Shown piece after piece: positions 8,575 to 18,041 of a stretch of DNA of 64,000 nucleotides (position 1 is the first letter of the stretch; the number at the start of each line of letters is the position of its first letter). Origin of the DNA: Natronomonas gomsonensis (GTDB taxonomy: Archaea; Halobacteriota; Halobacteria; Halobacteriales; Haloarculaceae); the NCBI RefSeq assembly GCF_013391635.1, contig NZ_JACAWU010000002.1, positions 1-64,000 on the forward strand. Reading direction: 5' to 3'. Made by a program: the position numbers and the translations under genes. The notes under the pieces are model-generated. The model was not told the origin of the DNA. It worked only from the letters and a program-made list of their open reading frames with translations, and did no database searches.

Positions 8575-9654
8575 GTGCGCGTTCTGAATCATCTCGAACT
8601 CGAACCCCACCTCGACCGAAGCGGCATCGGCACGTCCGTCCGCCACCAGCGGAAGGCACTGGCCGACACGTCGATAGAGGTGGTGACCTCATCGTGGAAC
8701 GGCGGTCGGCCGTCCGCGGCGGCGCTGAAACGCGCCGTCGGCGATTCGCTGTTCGAGACCTACGACATCGCCCACTGCAACCTGATGGGTCCCGAGAGCC
8801 TCGCGATTGCGGCCCACGCCCGACGCAACGGGATTCCGCTCGTTGTCCACGCCCACACCACCGCCGAGAACTTCGCGGAGAGCTTTCGCGGGTCGAGTGC
8901 GGTCGCCCCCGCGTTCGGTCGCTACCTCCGGTGGTTCTACTCGCAGGCGGACGTCGTGGTCGCACCGAGTGAACACACCCGCCGAGCGCTCGCGGAGGCG
9001 GGTGTCGACGCCCCGATTCGCGTCGTCACGAACGGCGTCGACACCGATTCACTGTCGGGGTTCGAGGCGCTTCGGGAGCCCTACCGCCGTCGATTCGACC
9101 TCGATGGGCTGGTCGTCTTCTCGGTCGGCAACGTCTTCGAGCGAAAGGGGCTGACGACGTTCTGTCGACTCGCCGAGTCGACCGACTACGAGTTCGTCTG
9201 GTTCGGCCCCTACGACACCGGACCGCTGGCCTCCTCGACCGTCCGACGACGGGTGTCGAACCCGCCGGCGAACGCCACGTTCACCGGCTGGATAGACGAC
9301 GTTCGCGGCGCTTACGCGGCCGGCGACGTGTACCTGTTTCCGACGAAAAACGAAACGCAGGGCATCGCGGCGCTGGAGGCGATGGCGTGCGGAAAGCCCG
9401 TCGTCGTCCGCGACATCTCGACGTTCGAACCGCTGTACACCGACGGCGTCGACTGCCTGAAGTGCGAGACGCTCCCCGAGTTCCGGAGGGCACTGGAGCG
9501 ATTGGCGGAGAACCCGACTCTCCGCGAGCGACTCGGCGAGAACGCCCGGGAGACGGCGGCCGAACACGGACTCGACCGGGTCGCCGAAGGGTTACGCGAC
9601 GCCTACGACACCGCAATCCGCGACCGTGACCGTCCGGAATCCACAACCGATTAA
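8575..9654 (+). CDS. GT4-family glycosyltransferase
   Basis: A retaining GT-B glycosyltransferase of 359 residues. It has an N-terminal Rossmann domain, a hinge with VVTNGVDTDSLSG, and the C-terminal nucleotide-sugar site FPTKNETQGIAALEAMACG (the E-x7-E region). I place the start at the GTG of 8575, giving V-R-V-L-N-H; the open frame extends far upstream but overlaps the opposite-strand genes. A second GT4 gene follows after 23 bp, so both probably act in one glycolipid or surface glycan pathway. Confidence 0.88.
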   Translation: MRVLNHLELEPHLDRSGIGTSVRHQRKALADTSIEVVTSSWNGGRPSAAALKRAVGDSLFETYDIAHCNLMGPESLAIAAHARRNGIPLVVHAHTTAENFAESFRGSSAVAPAFGRYLRWFYSQADVVVAPSEHTRRALAEAGVDAPIRVVTNGVDTDSLSGFEALREPYRRRFDLDGLVVFSVGNVFERKGLTTFCRLAESTDYEFVWFGPYDTGPLASSTVRRRVSNPPANATFTGWIDDVRGAYAAGDVYLFPTKNETQGIAALEAMACGKPVVVRDISTFEPLYTDGVDCLKCETLPEFRRALERLAENPTLRERLGENARETAAEHGLDRVAEGLRDAYDTAIRDRDRPESTTD

Positions 9655-9677
9655 CACCACCTCGTCGAATTCAAACT

Positions 9678-10802
9678 ATGCAGACCGTCGCGGTGTTTAC
9701 CGACACGTATCTCCCGACGGTCAACGGCGTCACCTACACCATCGAGACCTGGCGTGACTGCTGGCGGGCCCGCGGCGGACGGATGCCGGTCGTCTACCCG
9801 GAAAGCGACGGGTACCGTCCCGGGCCGGAGGAACACCCGGTATCGAGCATCCCGTTCCCGTTCTATCCGGGGTTCCGTCTCGGCCGTCCACGAATCCCGT
9901 CGGCGGTCTCGGAGGCAGCCCCCGATATCGTCCACACGCACACGCCGTTCGCACTCGGCCTCGCGGGTCGTCGCCTCGCGACGCGTGCGGACCTCCCGCT
10001 CGTCGCCTCCCATCACACGCCGGCCAGCGAGTACGCCGAATACATCAGCGACCACCTCTCCGGGCCGCTCCGTCACATGGCCGAGCGCTACGAACGGTGG
10101 TTCTTCCGACAGGCCGACGCCGTCGTCGTCCCCTCGCGGGCGGCCGCAGCGCAAGTCTCCGCTGGCGAAACGCCCGTTCACGTCGTCTCCAACGGCGTCG
10201 ATGTCGATTTGTTTCAACGGGCAACCGAGGCGGCGGTCGCGGCGTTTCGAGACCGCCACGATCTCCCCGGGGGACCGCTCGTCGGCTACACCGGTCGACA
10301 CGGCCACGAGAAACGACTCGAGGACTTCCTCGCGGCGACTCGCGGAATCGAGGCGACGCTCGTCGTCGGCGGCGACGGTCCCGCGCGCTCGGAACTGGAG
10401 CGAGCGGCGGCAGACCGGAGCGACGTGGTGTTCCTCGGCTTTCTCGACCGCTCGGAGTTGCCGACGTTCTACACGGCGTTGGACGCCTTCGGGTTCCCGA
10501 GTCCGGTCGAAACACAGGGGTTGGTCGCCTTGGAGGCCATCGCCTGTGGCACGCCGGTCGTCGCCGCCGACGGCGGTGCACTCTCGGAAACCGTCGTCGA
10601 CGGCGAGACGGGCTATCACTTCGAGCCGGGCGACATAGATGCGTTCGCCGCAGCCATCCAGCAGGCGCTCGCGGACCGCCGGCAACTCTCGGAGCGGTGT
10701 CTCTCCAGACGCGACGCACTCAGCGTCGAACGTTCCATCGACGCCCTCGAAGACGTGTACGAGACTGTCGCTAACAGCGCCGCTCGCAGACCCGTTCGAT
10801 GA
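9678..10802 (+). CDS. GT4-family glycosyltransferase
   Basis: A 374-residue GT-B enzyme beginning with the family-typical [17 protein letters not shown]. It has [12 protein letters not shown], the SNGVDVDLF hinge, [11 protein letters not shown] and the donor-site region [19 protein letters not shown]. This arrangement resembles glycolipid mannosyl- or glucosyltransferases such as the PimB/DgdA-like GT4 enzymes; the acceptor is not predictable. Its last 32 bp overlap the convergent ribL gene. Confidence 0.92.
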   Translation: MQTVAVFTDTYLPTVNGVTYTIETWRDCWRARGGRMPVVYPESDGYRPGPEEHPVSSIPFPFYPGFRLGRPRIPSAVSEAAPDIVHTHTPFALGLAGRRLATRADLPLVASHHTPASEYAEYISDHLSGPLRHMAERYERWFFRQADAVVVPSRAAAAQVSAGETPVHVVSNGVDVDLFQRATEAAVAAFRDRHDLPGGPLVGYTGRHGHEKRLEDFLAATRGIEATLVVGGDGPARSELERAAADRSDVVFLGFLDRSELPTFYTALDAFGFPSPVETQGLVALEAIACGTPVVAADGGALSETVVDGETGYHFEPGDIDAFAAAIQQALADRRQLSERCLSRRDALSVERSIDALEDVYETVANSAARRPVR

Positions 10803-11196
10803 TGCTACCGGTCGACAGCACCTCGTGGTCGTCGGCCTCCCGGGGGGTTCCGCGGGCGACCTCGCAGTCGATACCTTCGTCTTCGAGCATCGCCGCGAGC
10901 GTCGCCTCGTCGTGGTGTTGATCGTGGCCGAGGACGATGACATCGGGGTCGATGTCGCGGATGGGGACGAAGAAATCCTCGGTGTGGCCGAGTCGCGCCT
11001 CGTCGACGGGGTCGAGCGCGGCGACCATGTCGCGGCGCTGGCGGTCGGGAACGACGGGTTTCGCCTTGTGGGTGACGTTCTCCGAGCGGGCGATGATAAC
11101 GTGGAGTTCCTCGCCCATCGACTTGGCTTCCTCGAGGTAGTGGAGGTGGCCGGGATGCAACAAATCGAACGTTCCCTGGGCGACGACGCGTCTCAT
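10771..11196 (-). CDS. ribL: FAD synthase (RibL-type FMN adenylyltransferase)
   Basis: Archaeal FAD synthase joining FMN and ATP (or CTP in related cytidylyltransferases). The 141-residue protein has the nucleotidyltransferase signature [17 protein letters not shown] (HxGH type) and the C-terminal STGSIIER motif. Lys-rich bacterial RibF features are absent. It overlaps the JAMM-protease gene by 4 bp and converges with the glycosyltransferase gene. Confidence 0.9.
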   Translation of the reverse strand: MRRVVAQGTFDLLHPGHLHYLEEAKSMGEELHVIIARSENVTHKAKPVVPDRQRRDMVAALDPVDEARLGHTEDFFVPIRDIDPDVIVLGHDQHHDEATLAAMLEDEGIDCEVARGTPREADDHEVLSTGSIIERVCERRC

Positions 11197-11699
11197 CGTA
11201 ACTCCCGGTCGATGTCTTCCTGTGTGAAGTCGAAGAACTGGTCGTCCGGCAACTCGACGTCGAGTACGTCCAGCGTCGTCGGCTCGCCGTCGCGGTCGAA
11301 GGCCCGCCAGTCGGTCCGTCCGTAGGGAGCGCCGACGATGATGTGTACCTTCCCGCGGGTGAACGTGGCGAGGTCGGCGTCACTCGGCCGCAACACGCCG
11401 TTGGGGTGGGAGTGTATCGAGCCGACGCTGTTCAGGTCGTTGGGGAGATAGGAGGGGTTGAACTCCGCGCTGACGGGGTTGGTCTTCGTTCCGGGGGCGA
11501 GCAGTACGTCGGTGATGACGGTCCCCTCGCGGTCCAATCCGAGTTTGTTCGCGTCGGTGCCGCGGAGTTGTCCCATGTACTCGTTCGGATGGGAGTCTTC
11601 GGACGCCTGCAGGGCGAACTGGAGTGCGTCCTCCGCGATGCCGAGTATCTCACTCGACCGGAACAGTTTCGGTTTCAACATCGACCCGAACAGGCCCAT
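11193..11699 (-). CDS. JAMM/MPN-domain metalloprotease
   Basis: A 168-residue MPN-domain protein with the full JAMM zinc site: Glu40, then HSHP (His96, His98), Ser106 and Asp109 in the HxHx7Sx2D pattern. Haloarchaeal JAMM proteins remove SAMP ubiquitin-like modifiers from targets; which of these functions this one has cannot be told from sequence. It is upstream of ribL with a 4-bp overlap, suggesting an operon. Confidence 0.9.
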   Translation of the reverse strand: MGLFGSMLKPKLFRSSEILGIAEDALQFALQASEDSHPNEYMGQLRGTDANKLGLDREGTVITDVLLAPGTKTNPVSAEFNPSYLPNDLNSVGSIHSHPNGVLRPSDADLATFTRGKVHIIVGAPYGRTDWRAFDRDGEPTTLDVLDVELPDDQFFDFTQEDIDRELR

Positions 11700-11797
11700 G
11701 TCGAAGCATCCGACCGCGTGACAACTAAGGCTTCCGGACCGGCCGACTCGCCCCGCCGAGACGAAGGGCGACCCGAGTCGAATTCGACAACAACACT

Positions 11798-11803
11798 CTT
11801 AAA
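11798..11803 (+). promoter_or_regulatory. TATA-like box of the DHH nuclease gene
   Basis: CTTAAA lies 25-30 bp before the ATG at 11828, fitting a leaderless transcript. Confidence 0.45.
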
Positions 11804-11827
11804 CCCGCCCGGGGCCGAAAAACGCCA

Positions 11828-13741
11828 ATGACTCGTTCCGCTGCCGGCGATTCCGGCACCGACCCTGCCGAGGGGGTCGTCTACGATTTAGCTGCCGACT
11901 GTACTCACGAGGACATCGAAGAGGGCGCACGGTATCTCGCAACTGTCAACGGCGTCGTCAAGTACGGCGTGTTCGTCGACATCTCCGACCACGTCTCCGG
12001 GCTCGTCCACGAGTCGAGCCTCATTGGCGACTACGATGTCGGCGACGACCTCGTCGTCGACCTCGTCGAAATTCGGGAGAACGGCGACCTCGGCTTCGAA
12101 GAAGTCGACGTCGACATCGACGCAGTCGACGTTGAGGCGGTCGTCCACGGCGACGACGCTCGCGTCGAGGACCTCGACGAACACGTCGGCGACACTGTCC
12201 ACCTCGAAGGTGACGTGGTACAGATCAAACAGACCGCCGGCCCGACGATATTCGCGGTTCGTGACGGCACCGGCGTCGTTCCCTGTGCCGCCTTCGAGGA
12301 GGCCGGCGTCCGCGCCTACCCCGATATCGAACTCGACGACACGGTCCGTATCACCGGCGACGTCGAGACTCGCGAGGGCTCGGTTCAAATCGAGACCGAC
12401 AACCTCGCTCGCCTCCGCGGTGCGGCCGCCGAGGAAGTGCGTGAGCGCGTCGACGCCGCCCTCGAAGAACGGGCCGAACCCGCCGAGGTCGAACCGCTCA
12501 TCGAGTGGCCCGCCTTCGAGAAACTCCGTGATGACCTCGCGGCCGTCGCCCGCCAACTCCGGTTGGCCGTCCTCGATTCCCGACCCATCCGACTCCGCCA
12601 CCACGCCGACGGCGACGGGATGTGTGCCTCGGTTCCTGTCCAACTCGCCTTGGAGAACTTCATCGAGGAAACCCACGAGGACGGCGACGCGCCGCAGCAC
12701 CTGTTCAAACGGCTCCCCTCGAAGGCACCGTACTACGAGATGGAGGACGTGACACGGGACCTCAACTTCGCGCTGGAAGACGAGGAGCGCCACGGCCAGC
12801 GGCTTCCGCTGCTGTTCATGGTCGACAACGGCTCGACCGAGGAGGACACGCCCGCCTACCGCGCGCTGGCGCAGTACGACATCCCGATTCTCGTCGTCGA
12901 CCACCACCACCCCGACCCCGACGCGGTCGGCCCGCTCCTCGAAGAGCACGTCAATCCCTACCTCCACGACGAGGATTACCGAATCACGACGGGAATGATG
13001 TGTGTCGAGTTGGCCCGGATGATTGACCCCACGATTACCGACCAACTCGAACACGTTCCCGCCGTCGCTGGCCTCTCGGACCGCTCGAAGGCCGACGCCA
13101 TGGACGACTACCTCGCGTTGGCCGACGACGCCGGCTACTCCGAGGCTGACCTTCGGGACATCGGCGAGGCGATGGATTACGCGGCTCACTGGCTTCGGTA
13201 CAACTCCGGAGAGAACCTCATCAACGACGTCCTCAACCTCGACTGTGACGACCCCGAACGCCACGAGGAACTCGTCGAATTCCTCTCGACGCGCGCCCAG
13301 CGGGACGTCGACGAACAACTCGACGACGCTGAACCCCACGTCGAACACGAGGCACTCGACAACGGCGCCCATCTCTACCGACTCGACGTGGAGAACCACG
13401 CCCGCCGATTCACCTACCCTGCACCCGGGAAGACGACCGGCGAACTCCACGACCGCAAGGTCACCGAGACCGGCGACCCCGTCATCACTATCGGCTATGG
13501 CCCCGACTTCGCCGTCCTTCGCTCGGACGGCGTCCGACTCGACATCCCGAACATGGTGACCGAACTGCAGGACGAAATCCCGGGCGCGGGCGTCTCCGGC
13601 GGTGGACACCTCGTCGTCGGGTCCATCAAGTTCGTCTCCGGCATGCGCGAACCCGTCATCGACGCGCTCGTCGAGAAGATGGAGAACGCCGAACTCGACG
13701 AGGAACTCCGGAGTACGCTCCTTCGGGACGGTGGCGAGTAA
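11828..13741 (+). CDS. S1/OB/DHH-family (archaeal RecJ-like) nuclease
   Basis: A 637-residue DHH phosphoesterase. An S1 domain lies near residues 30-85 (ATVNGVVKYGVFVDI), an OB-fold near 110-200, and the catalytic DHH domain follows with HHADGDGMCASVPVQLAL, MVDNGSTEEDTPAYRAL and VVDHHHPDPDAVG. The C-terminal DHHA1 motif is GAGVSGGGHLVVGSIKF. All metal-binding motifs are intact, in contrast to the RecJ-like protein at 20148. Likely acts on single-stranded nucleic acid; the S1 domain hints at RNA. Confidence 0.92.
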   Translation: MTRSAAGDSGTDPAEGVVYDLAADCTHEDIEEGARYLATVNGVVKYGVFVDISDHVSGLVHESSLIGDYDVGDDLVVDLVEIRENGDLGFEEVDVDIDAVDVEAVVHGDDARVEDLDEHVGDTVHLEGDVVQIKQTAGPTIFAVRDGTGVVPCAAFEEAGVRAYPDIELDDTVRITGDVETREGSVQIETDNLARLRGAAAEEVRERVDAALEERAEPAEVEPLIEWPAFEKLRDDLAAVARQLRLAVLDSRPIRLRHHADGDGMCASVPVQLALENFIEETHEDGDAPQHLFKRLPSKAPYYEMEDVTRDLNFALEDEERHGQRLPLLFMVDNGSTEEDTPAYRALAQYDIPILVVDHHHPDPDAVGPLLEEHVNPYLHDEDYRITTGMMCVELARMIDPTITDQLEHVPAVAGLSDRSKADAMDDYLALADDAGYSEADLRDIGEAMDYAAHWLRYNSGENLINDVLNLDCDDPERHEELVEFLSTRAQRDVDEQLDDAEPHVEHEALDNGAHLYRLDVENHARRFTYPAPGKTTGELHDRKVTETGDPVITIGYGPDFAVLRSDGVRLDIPNMVTELQDEIPGAGVSGGGHLVVGSIKFVSGMREPVIDALVEKMENAELDEELRSTLLRDGGE

Positions 13742-15388
13742 TCACCACTGCCAGTCGGTGACGACGCCGTCCCGACCGCGGAACTGGATTCGTCGGGCGA
13801 ACAATAATGCACCAGCGATGACGACCGCCGCCACGCCGAACAATCCGGCCGGTGTCTTTCGCCGATTCGACTCCGACCAATCGTCGTCGAAGACGCCGGC
13901 GTAGTAGTCGGCAACCCCCTCTCCTTCCAGTGCGACGGCGACCTCGCGATTTTCGCTCATCGCGGTCCGGCCCCAGTTGAGGCTGCCGAGTATCGCGGTG
14001 TCGTCGACGATTACTCCCTTGGTGTGTATCTTTTCGTACCCACCTGGGTCGTCGATTCGGGCCTCCAAGTCCCACCCTTCGGCGTCGGCGCGACGGTTCA
14101 GCCACTCGACGAGCGCCGCGTTGTCCTCCTCGACGTACCAGCCGCTCGATAGCTGGATGCGGACGCGCACGCCGCGGCCGGCGGCGCGAAGGGCGGCACG
14201 CAGCAGTCGGTTTTCGCGGCTATCGATCTCCACCTGCTGGACGAGGACTCTGGTTTCGGCGCGGTCGATTCGTCGTTCGACCGCGCTCGCGGCGTTGTCC
14301 GGGGCGACGAGGAGCGTCGCAGCGTCGACCGTGACTTGTTTCGGGTGGTGTCTCGTCTCGAAGTCCCCAACTGCGGGGTCGGCGGCGACGAAGTCACGGC
14401 CCCGACGGTAGGTCGACCACGGTGTCGCTGCACGCGACGTTCGGTCCGCGGCGTGGAGGTCCGCCAACGCCGCCGCGAGCTCGGCATCCGAGAGTACGAC
14501 GCCCCAGCCTCGACTCGACATGCCGCCGGTTCCGGCGGGCTTGAAGTTCTCGGTCAACACGAGCGCTCGGTCGTCGACGACCGCGTATTTCGGATGGTGG
14601 TGGGCGTATCGCGCGTGAGGGCCGTCGAGCAGCCGAACGTCCACGCCCGTCTCGGACAGACGGGTCAACTGCTCGGCCTGTCGTTCGCTCATCCCGCCGG
14701 CCGGCGACCCATCGAGCAGTACCCGAACCGTCACGCCTCGCTCGTGGGCGGCTACCAACACGTCGGTCACTCGTTTGGAGGTGAGCGTGTAACCACCGAG
14801 CAGCAGTCTGTCGTCGGCGCCGCGCAGGGTCTCGACGACCTGCTCCGGGGAGTCGGGCAGGGTGAAGGCCGTCACTTCGCTTCCGCGTGCCGAAACCGGG
14901 TCGATATCCGTCGCTCCAACGGGTCGCCATGTGCCCGTCTGAAACGACCGGATTCGGGACTCCGGAGCATCGCGGTACCGGGCCGTATCGACCGTCTCTT
15001 CGCCCGCTCGAAGCGCGAGTTGCTCACCGCCATTGGCGAGTCGAAGCCGGCCGTCGAGTTCGACGACGCGTCTGTCGGTGTGGTTTCGTGCCGCCCGGGG
15101 CGTCGAGCTGAAAGCGACCGTTCCTCGGAACGTCCGATTCGGCAACCGGACGGCCGTCGTCCCATCTCCGATGGTCCATCCAGTGGTGTTCGTCGGAGCT
15201 TCGAAGCGAACGGTGACGAACTCCCCGCGGTCGCCCTCTGCGACCGGGTTCGGATACGCTTCGACGAAGGTCGCGTTCCCCTCGGCCGCCGTGCCCGTCG
15301 GCGGCTCTGCTGCTGTCGCGGTCACGGCACCGCCGCTACACAGGGACAACACGAGTACGGCAGCGAGTGCGAGCGGTCGGTACCTCAC
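13742..15388 (-). CDS. Secreted phospholipase D-like protein
   Basis: A 548-residue exported protein. The N-terminal signal peptide ends around Ala27, then a beta-rich domain resembling a lamin-tail domain (TGWTIGDGTTAVRLPN), then two PLD catalytic motifs: HHPKYAVVDDRALVLTENF and HTKGVIVDDTAILGSLNW (HxKx4D type). A C-terminal helix (LFGVAAVVIAGALLFA) and a basic tail anchor it to the membrane. Extracellular phosphodiesterase or nuclease activity is likely. Its stop codon lies directly beside that of the convergent DHH gene. Confidence 0.9.
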   Translation of the reverse strand: MRYRPLALAAVLVLSLCSGGAVTATAAEPPTGTAAEGNATFVEAYPNPVAEGDRGEFVTVRFEAPTNTTGWTIGDGTTAVRLPNRTFRGTVAFSSTPRAARNHTDRRVVELDGRLRLANGGEQLALRAGEETVDTARYRDAPESRIRSFQTGTWRPVGATDIDPVSARGSEVTAFTLPDSPEQVVETLRGADDRLLLGGYTLTSKRVTDVLVAAHERGVTVRVLLDGSPAGGMSERQAEQLTRLSETGVDVRLLDGPHARYAHHHPKYAVVDDRALVLTENFKPAGTGGMSSRGWGVVLSDAELAAALADLHAADRTSRAATPWSTYRRGRDFVAADPAVGDFETRHHPKQVTVDAATLLVAPDNAASAVERRIDRAETRVLVQQVEIDSRENRLLRAALRAAGRGVRVRIQLSSGWYVEEDNAALVEWLNRRADAEGWDLEARIDDPGGYEKIHTKGVIVDDTAILGSLNWGRTAMSENREVAVALEGEGVADYYAGVFDDDWSESNRRKTPAGLFGVAAVVIAGALLFARRIQFRGRDGVVTDWQW

Positions 15389-15431
15389 GCACCGGGTTGG
15401 TCCCGGCTTCGTACAAAAAGGGTCGGACTGC

Positions 15432-16808
15432 TCAGGCTACGGTCGCGTCGCGGGCCTTCTCGGCTTCGGCCTGCACGGTGTAGGCTCGGTCGTCGTCGTA
15501 CTCGGCGGCGGCTTCGAGCGCGCGCTCGGTGCCGATTTGGACGAGCGCCCACGCGGCGGAGGCACGGACAGAATCGTCCTCGCTCTCGTCACCGAGCGTG
15601 TCGCTGAGGGGGTCGATTGCGCGGGTGTCGCCGATGAGACCCAGCGCTCGGGCGGCCTGCGAGCGGACGACGCTCTCCTCGTCGTCGAGGGCGTTGGCGA
15701 CGGCCTGGGTCGCCTCCTCGCTACCGATTTCGCCGAGGGCACGGAGGGTGACCTTTTGCAGCGGCGGGTTGCCGCCGTCGACGAACTCGACGAGGGTGTC
15801 GACGGCACGCTCGTCGCCGATTTTGCCCAGTACTTCGATTTCCGGCCGTTGGCGCTTCTGGGCGCGCTCGTGCATAAGTTCGAAGGCCTCTTCGGAACCC
15901 ATCCGACGGAGCGCGTCGATGCAGTTCTCCTGCATGAAGTCCGATTCGAGGTTCTCCATGGCGAGCAGGATGCGCTCGGGGTCGTTCTCGGCTTCCGCGA
16001 GCCGAATCGCGGTGAGCTCCGGCGGGAAGTCCTTGCGGTTCTCGGCGTTCATGCGGTCGTAGAACCCCTGGGCGGTCAACTGCTCGACGACCGTCAGGTC
16101 GCTCCACTCTTCGGCGTCCTCAAGGTCTTCTTCGAGCGTTTCGGCGATTTCGACCAGCGCCGCGATGGTGTCGGCGTCGCCGTCGGGGTCGAGACCCGCG
16201 TTTACGATGGCGGTCCCGGCACGTTCGAGCGCCTCCGCCTGCGACTCGAGGTCGTCGCCAGCGTTGAAGTCCGCGCCGACCTCCTCGCTCGCATCAGCGA
16301 GGAACGTCTCGACGGCGTCGTGAACGTCCGGTTCGCCGTCCTCGGTCCATCGCGTCTCTCGGACCGTCTCCGCCGCCGCGGCGACGGTCTCCTCGACGTC
16401 CTCGGCGTAGGGACCGCGGGCTTCCTCGATGTCGCCTCGGAGGTCGTCGACGCGGGACTGCAGCGCCTCGGTCGGGTCCTCCTCGTCTTCGTCCTCCGGT
16501 TCCTCGAAATCAGCGGCTTCGAGGTCGGATTCGGCCCCGTCGAGTTTCGCCTCGGCATCGTCGAGGTCGGCCTCGGTTTCCGCCTCTTCGACGGCCTCGG
16601 CAACCTCGTCGAGGGTCTCTTCGAGGGACTCGACGGTGACCTCCGTCGCCGGCACGCCCTCGGTCTCCTCGGGGGCCTCTTCGGCGGGTACCTCCGCAGT
16701 CTCTTCGGACGGCTCCGATGCGTCCGTCGGTTCTTCGGCGTCCGCGGGCGCCTCCTCGTCGGCGGCGTCCTCGGGGGCGTCAGCGTTCTCGTCGTCCCCG
16801 TTGCTCAT
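15432..16808 (-). CDS. HEAT-repeat protein with acidic N-terminus
   Basis: A 458-residue protein. Residues 1-150 are very rich in Glu/Asp and Ala and look disordered or coiled; residues 150-280 are helical. HEAT-like repeats then fill the C-terminus, for example DTLVEFVDGGNPPLQKVTLR and ATQAVANALDDEESVVRSQA, each with the A-R/Q-A-L-G turn of PBS-lyase-type HEAT repeats. It is probably a protein-binding scaffold. I use the ATG at 16808 instead of the weaker one at 16835. Confidence 0.85.
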   Translation of the reverse strand: MSNGDDENADAPEDAADEEAPADAEEPTDASEPSEETAEVPAEEAPEETEGVPATEVTVESLEETLDEVAEAVEEAETEADLDDAEAKLDGAESDLEAADFEEPEDEDEEDPTEALQSRVDDLRGDIEEARGPYAEDVEETVAAAAETVRETRWTEDGEPDVHDAVETFLADASEEVGADFNAGDDLESQAEALERAGTAIVNAGLDPDGDADTIAALVEIAETLEEDLEDAEEWSDLTVVEQLTAQGFYDRMNAENRKDFPPELTAIRLAEAENDPERILLAMENLESDFMQENCIDALRRMGSEEAFELMHERAQKRQRPEIEVLGKIGDERAVDTLVEFVDGGNPPLQKVTLRALGEIGSEEATQAVANALDDEESVVRSQAARALGLIGDTRAIDPLSDTLGDESEDDSVRASAAWALVQIGTERALEAAAEYDDDRAYTVQAEAEKARDATVA

Positions 16809-16851
16809 GTATGGGTATCCGAAAGAATAGGGCAAGAGCGTTTCCCTTCAC

Positions 16852-17015
16852 ACCGAACTTTTTCCACGGCGCGCGAAGCGCGCCGGGAAAAACTTCGATG
16901 AAAAAGCGGCGGCGGGTTCCCTACGGTCACCCGCCTTGCCGCCGCGCTCACTCTGTTCGCGCGGCGTGAACCGCTTCGGGCGGCTTCGCCGCCCTCGCGG
17001 ATGCTATTCATCTGT
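16852..17015 (+). repeat. Structured intergenic repeat element, copy 1
   Basis: About 160 bp nearly identical in layout to 23826-23993. It begins ACCGAACTTTTTCCAC and ends GCGGATGCT..ATCTGT. It can form four hairpins: GGCGCGC-GAA-GCGCGCC, GGCGGGT..ACCCGCC, GCCGCGC..GCGCGGC and GGGCGGC-TTC-GCCGCCC. Linkers are identical between copies while stems 1 and 3 differ but stay paired. I do not recognise the family. It lies just upstream of the HEAT-protein gene and borders the AT-rich island. Confidence 0.8.
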
Positions 17016-17215
17016 TAGCCATCTGAATCCTTAGGGAGGATTATTCGTGAATTCTGCGCTCAGTACAGGCCAACGATGTAACGCCAATAGTCGAGATCTA
17101 TCTGAGATATGTTAGAAGTACCGCGCTGAATAGAGGGCGCATAGTCAGCATCTCACTTGTAGCAGGTCCTGGTGATGTAGAGTCCCTAGTCAACAACAAC
17201 TTGTCACCGATAATA
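17016..17215. other. AT-rich gene-free stretch
   Basis: About 200 bp of clearly lower GC than the surrounding chromosome, between the structured repeat and the rhomboid gene. I see no convincing gene, inverted repeat or insertion-sequence end. Confidence 0.5.
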
Positions 17216-17869
17216 CTAGACTTCGTCCCCCGTAACTGTATCAGCGGGTCTGAGATAAGACTCAACCATGTAATAGAAACAACCAAGGAGGATACCGATG
17301 GTATGCCCGCTGTGGATTGGATCTGTCAGCACCGCCTCATGGATGAAAATAACTGGTGTCCCGATAATGAGAGAAACTACACCAACAGTCTCGACGCTCC
17401 GACGAGACCATCTTAACCCCTCAAAGATACGCTCTGCTGCCAATTTATGCATCCGGAGAGCAGCGTACGCCCACAAGGCAAGGATCCCACCGCTGGCTCC
17501 TGCTTCAATCCACATATAGTGGAGAAATATCGTGCTATTTGCTACGAAAATACCAAGATATCCTAGACCAATCACTTGTACAAGAATCTGGTCCTTTCTG
17601 ATATATGGTTCGGACAGACCGCCAGCAACAATGAGAAGTAGAAGATTAGCGCCTATATGTGTCAGCGAGTTAATATCGTGGGAAATGGGAGCGAAGACAA
17701 TCCCTGGCGAAATTACGTCTGGTGGCTGTTCTATGTAAAACCACCAGCGGGCGACATTTTCCCCCAACAGCATAGCAACACTAAGTTGTAGAGCGTACCA
17801 GATACAGAAGAATGCAGCTAAACTTAGTGTACACCGACGTTTATGTATCCATGCTGCCAACTCACTCAT
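17216..17869 (-). CDS. Rhomboid-family intramembrane serine protease
   Basis: A 217-residue membrane protein with the rhomboid catalytic pattern: HIGAN (His71, Asn75) in one helix, GASGG with Ser126 as nucleophile, and HTIGILLG with His189 in the last helix. Six hydrophobic segments are present. Its DNA is strikingly AT-rich with many A/T-ending codons, unlike every neighbour, pointing to horizontal acquisition. The frame stays open upstream to 18022; I prefer the ATG at 17869 where the protein-like sequence begins, but the start is uncertain. Confidence 0.8.
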   Translation of the reverse strand: MSELAAWIHKRRCTLSLAAFFCIWYALQLSVAMLLGENVARWWFYIEQPPDVISPGIVFAPISHDINSLTHIGANLLLLIVAGGLSEPYIRKDQILVQVIGLGYLGIFVANSTIFLHYMWIEAGASGGILALWAYAALRMHKLAAERIFEGLRWSRRSVETVGVVSLIIGTPVIFIHEAVLTDPIHSGHTIGILLGCFYYMVESYLRPADTVTGDEV

Positions 17870-18041
17870 ACTGTGGTATAAATATCGCTGAGTATTAGTT
17901 TGGTTGCTATATCTACCCTCTATATCTTGCACCCCACGAAGAACATTCATCCAAACTGGTAGAATCTTCAGCGGTCGATGCGCACCTGTACTGACCGATT
18001 CACGCGAACCAACTACTCTCACTCTATCCCTTTCTGCTCCC

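Noticed and set aside
11888..13609. 573-residue minus-strand frame opposite the DHH nuclease
   Set aside because: The plus-strand frame has complete S1 and DHH motifs; this one has none.
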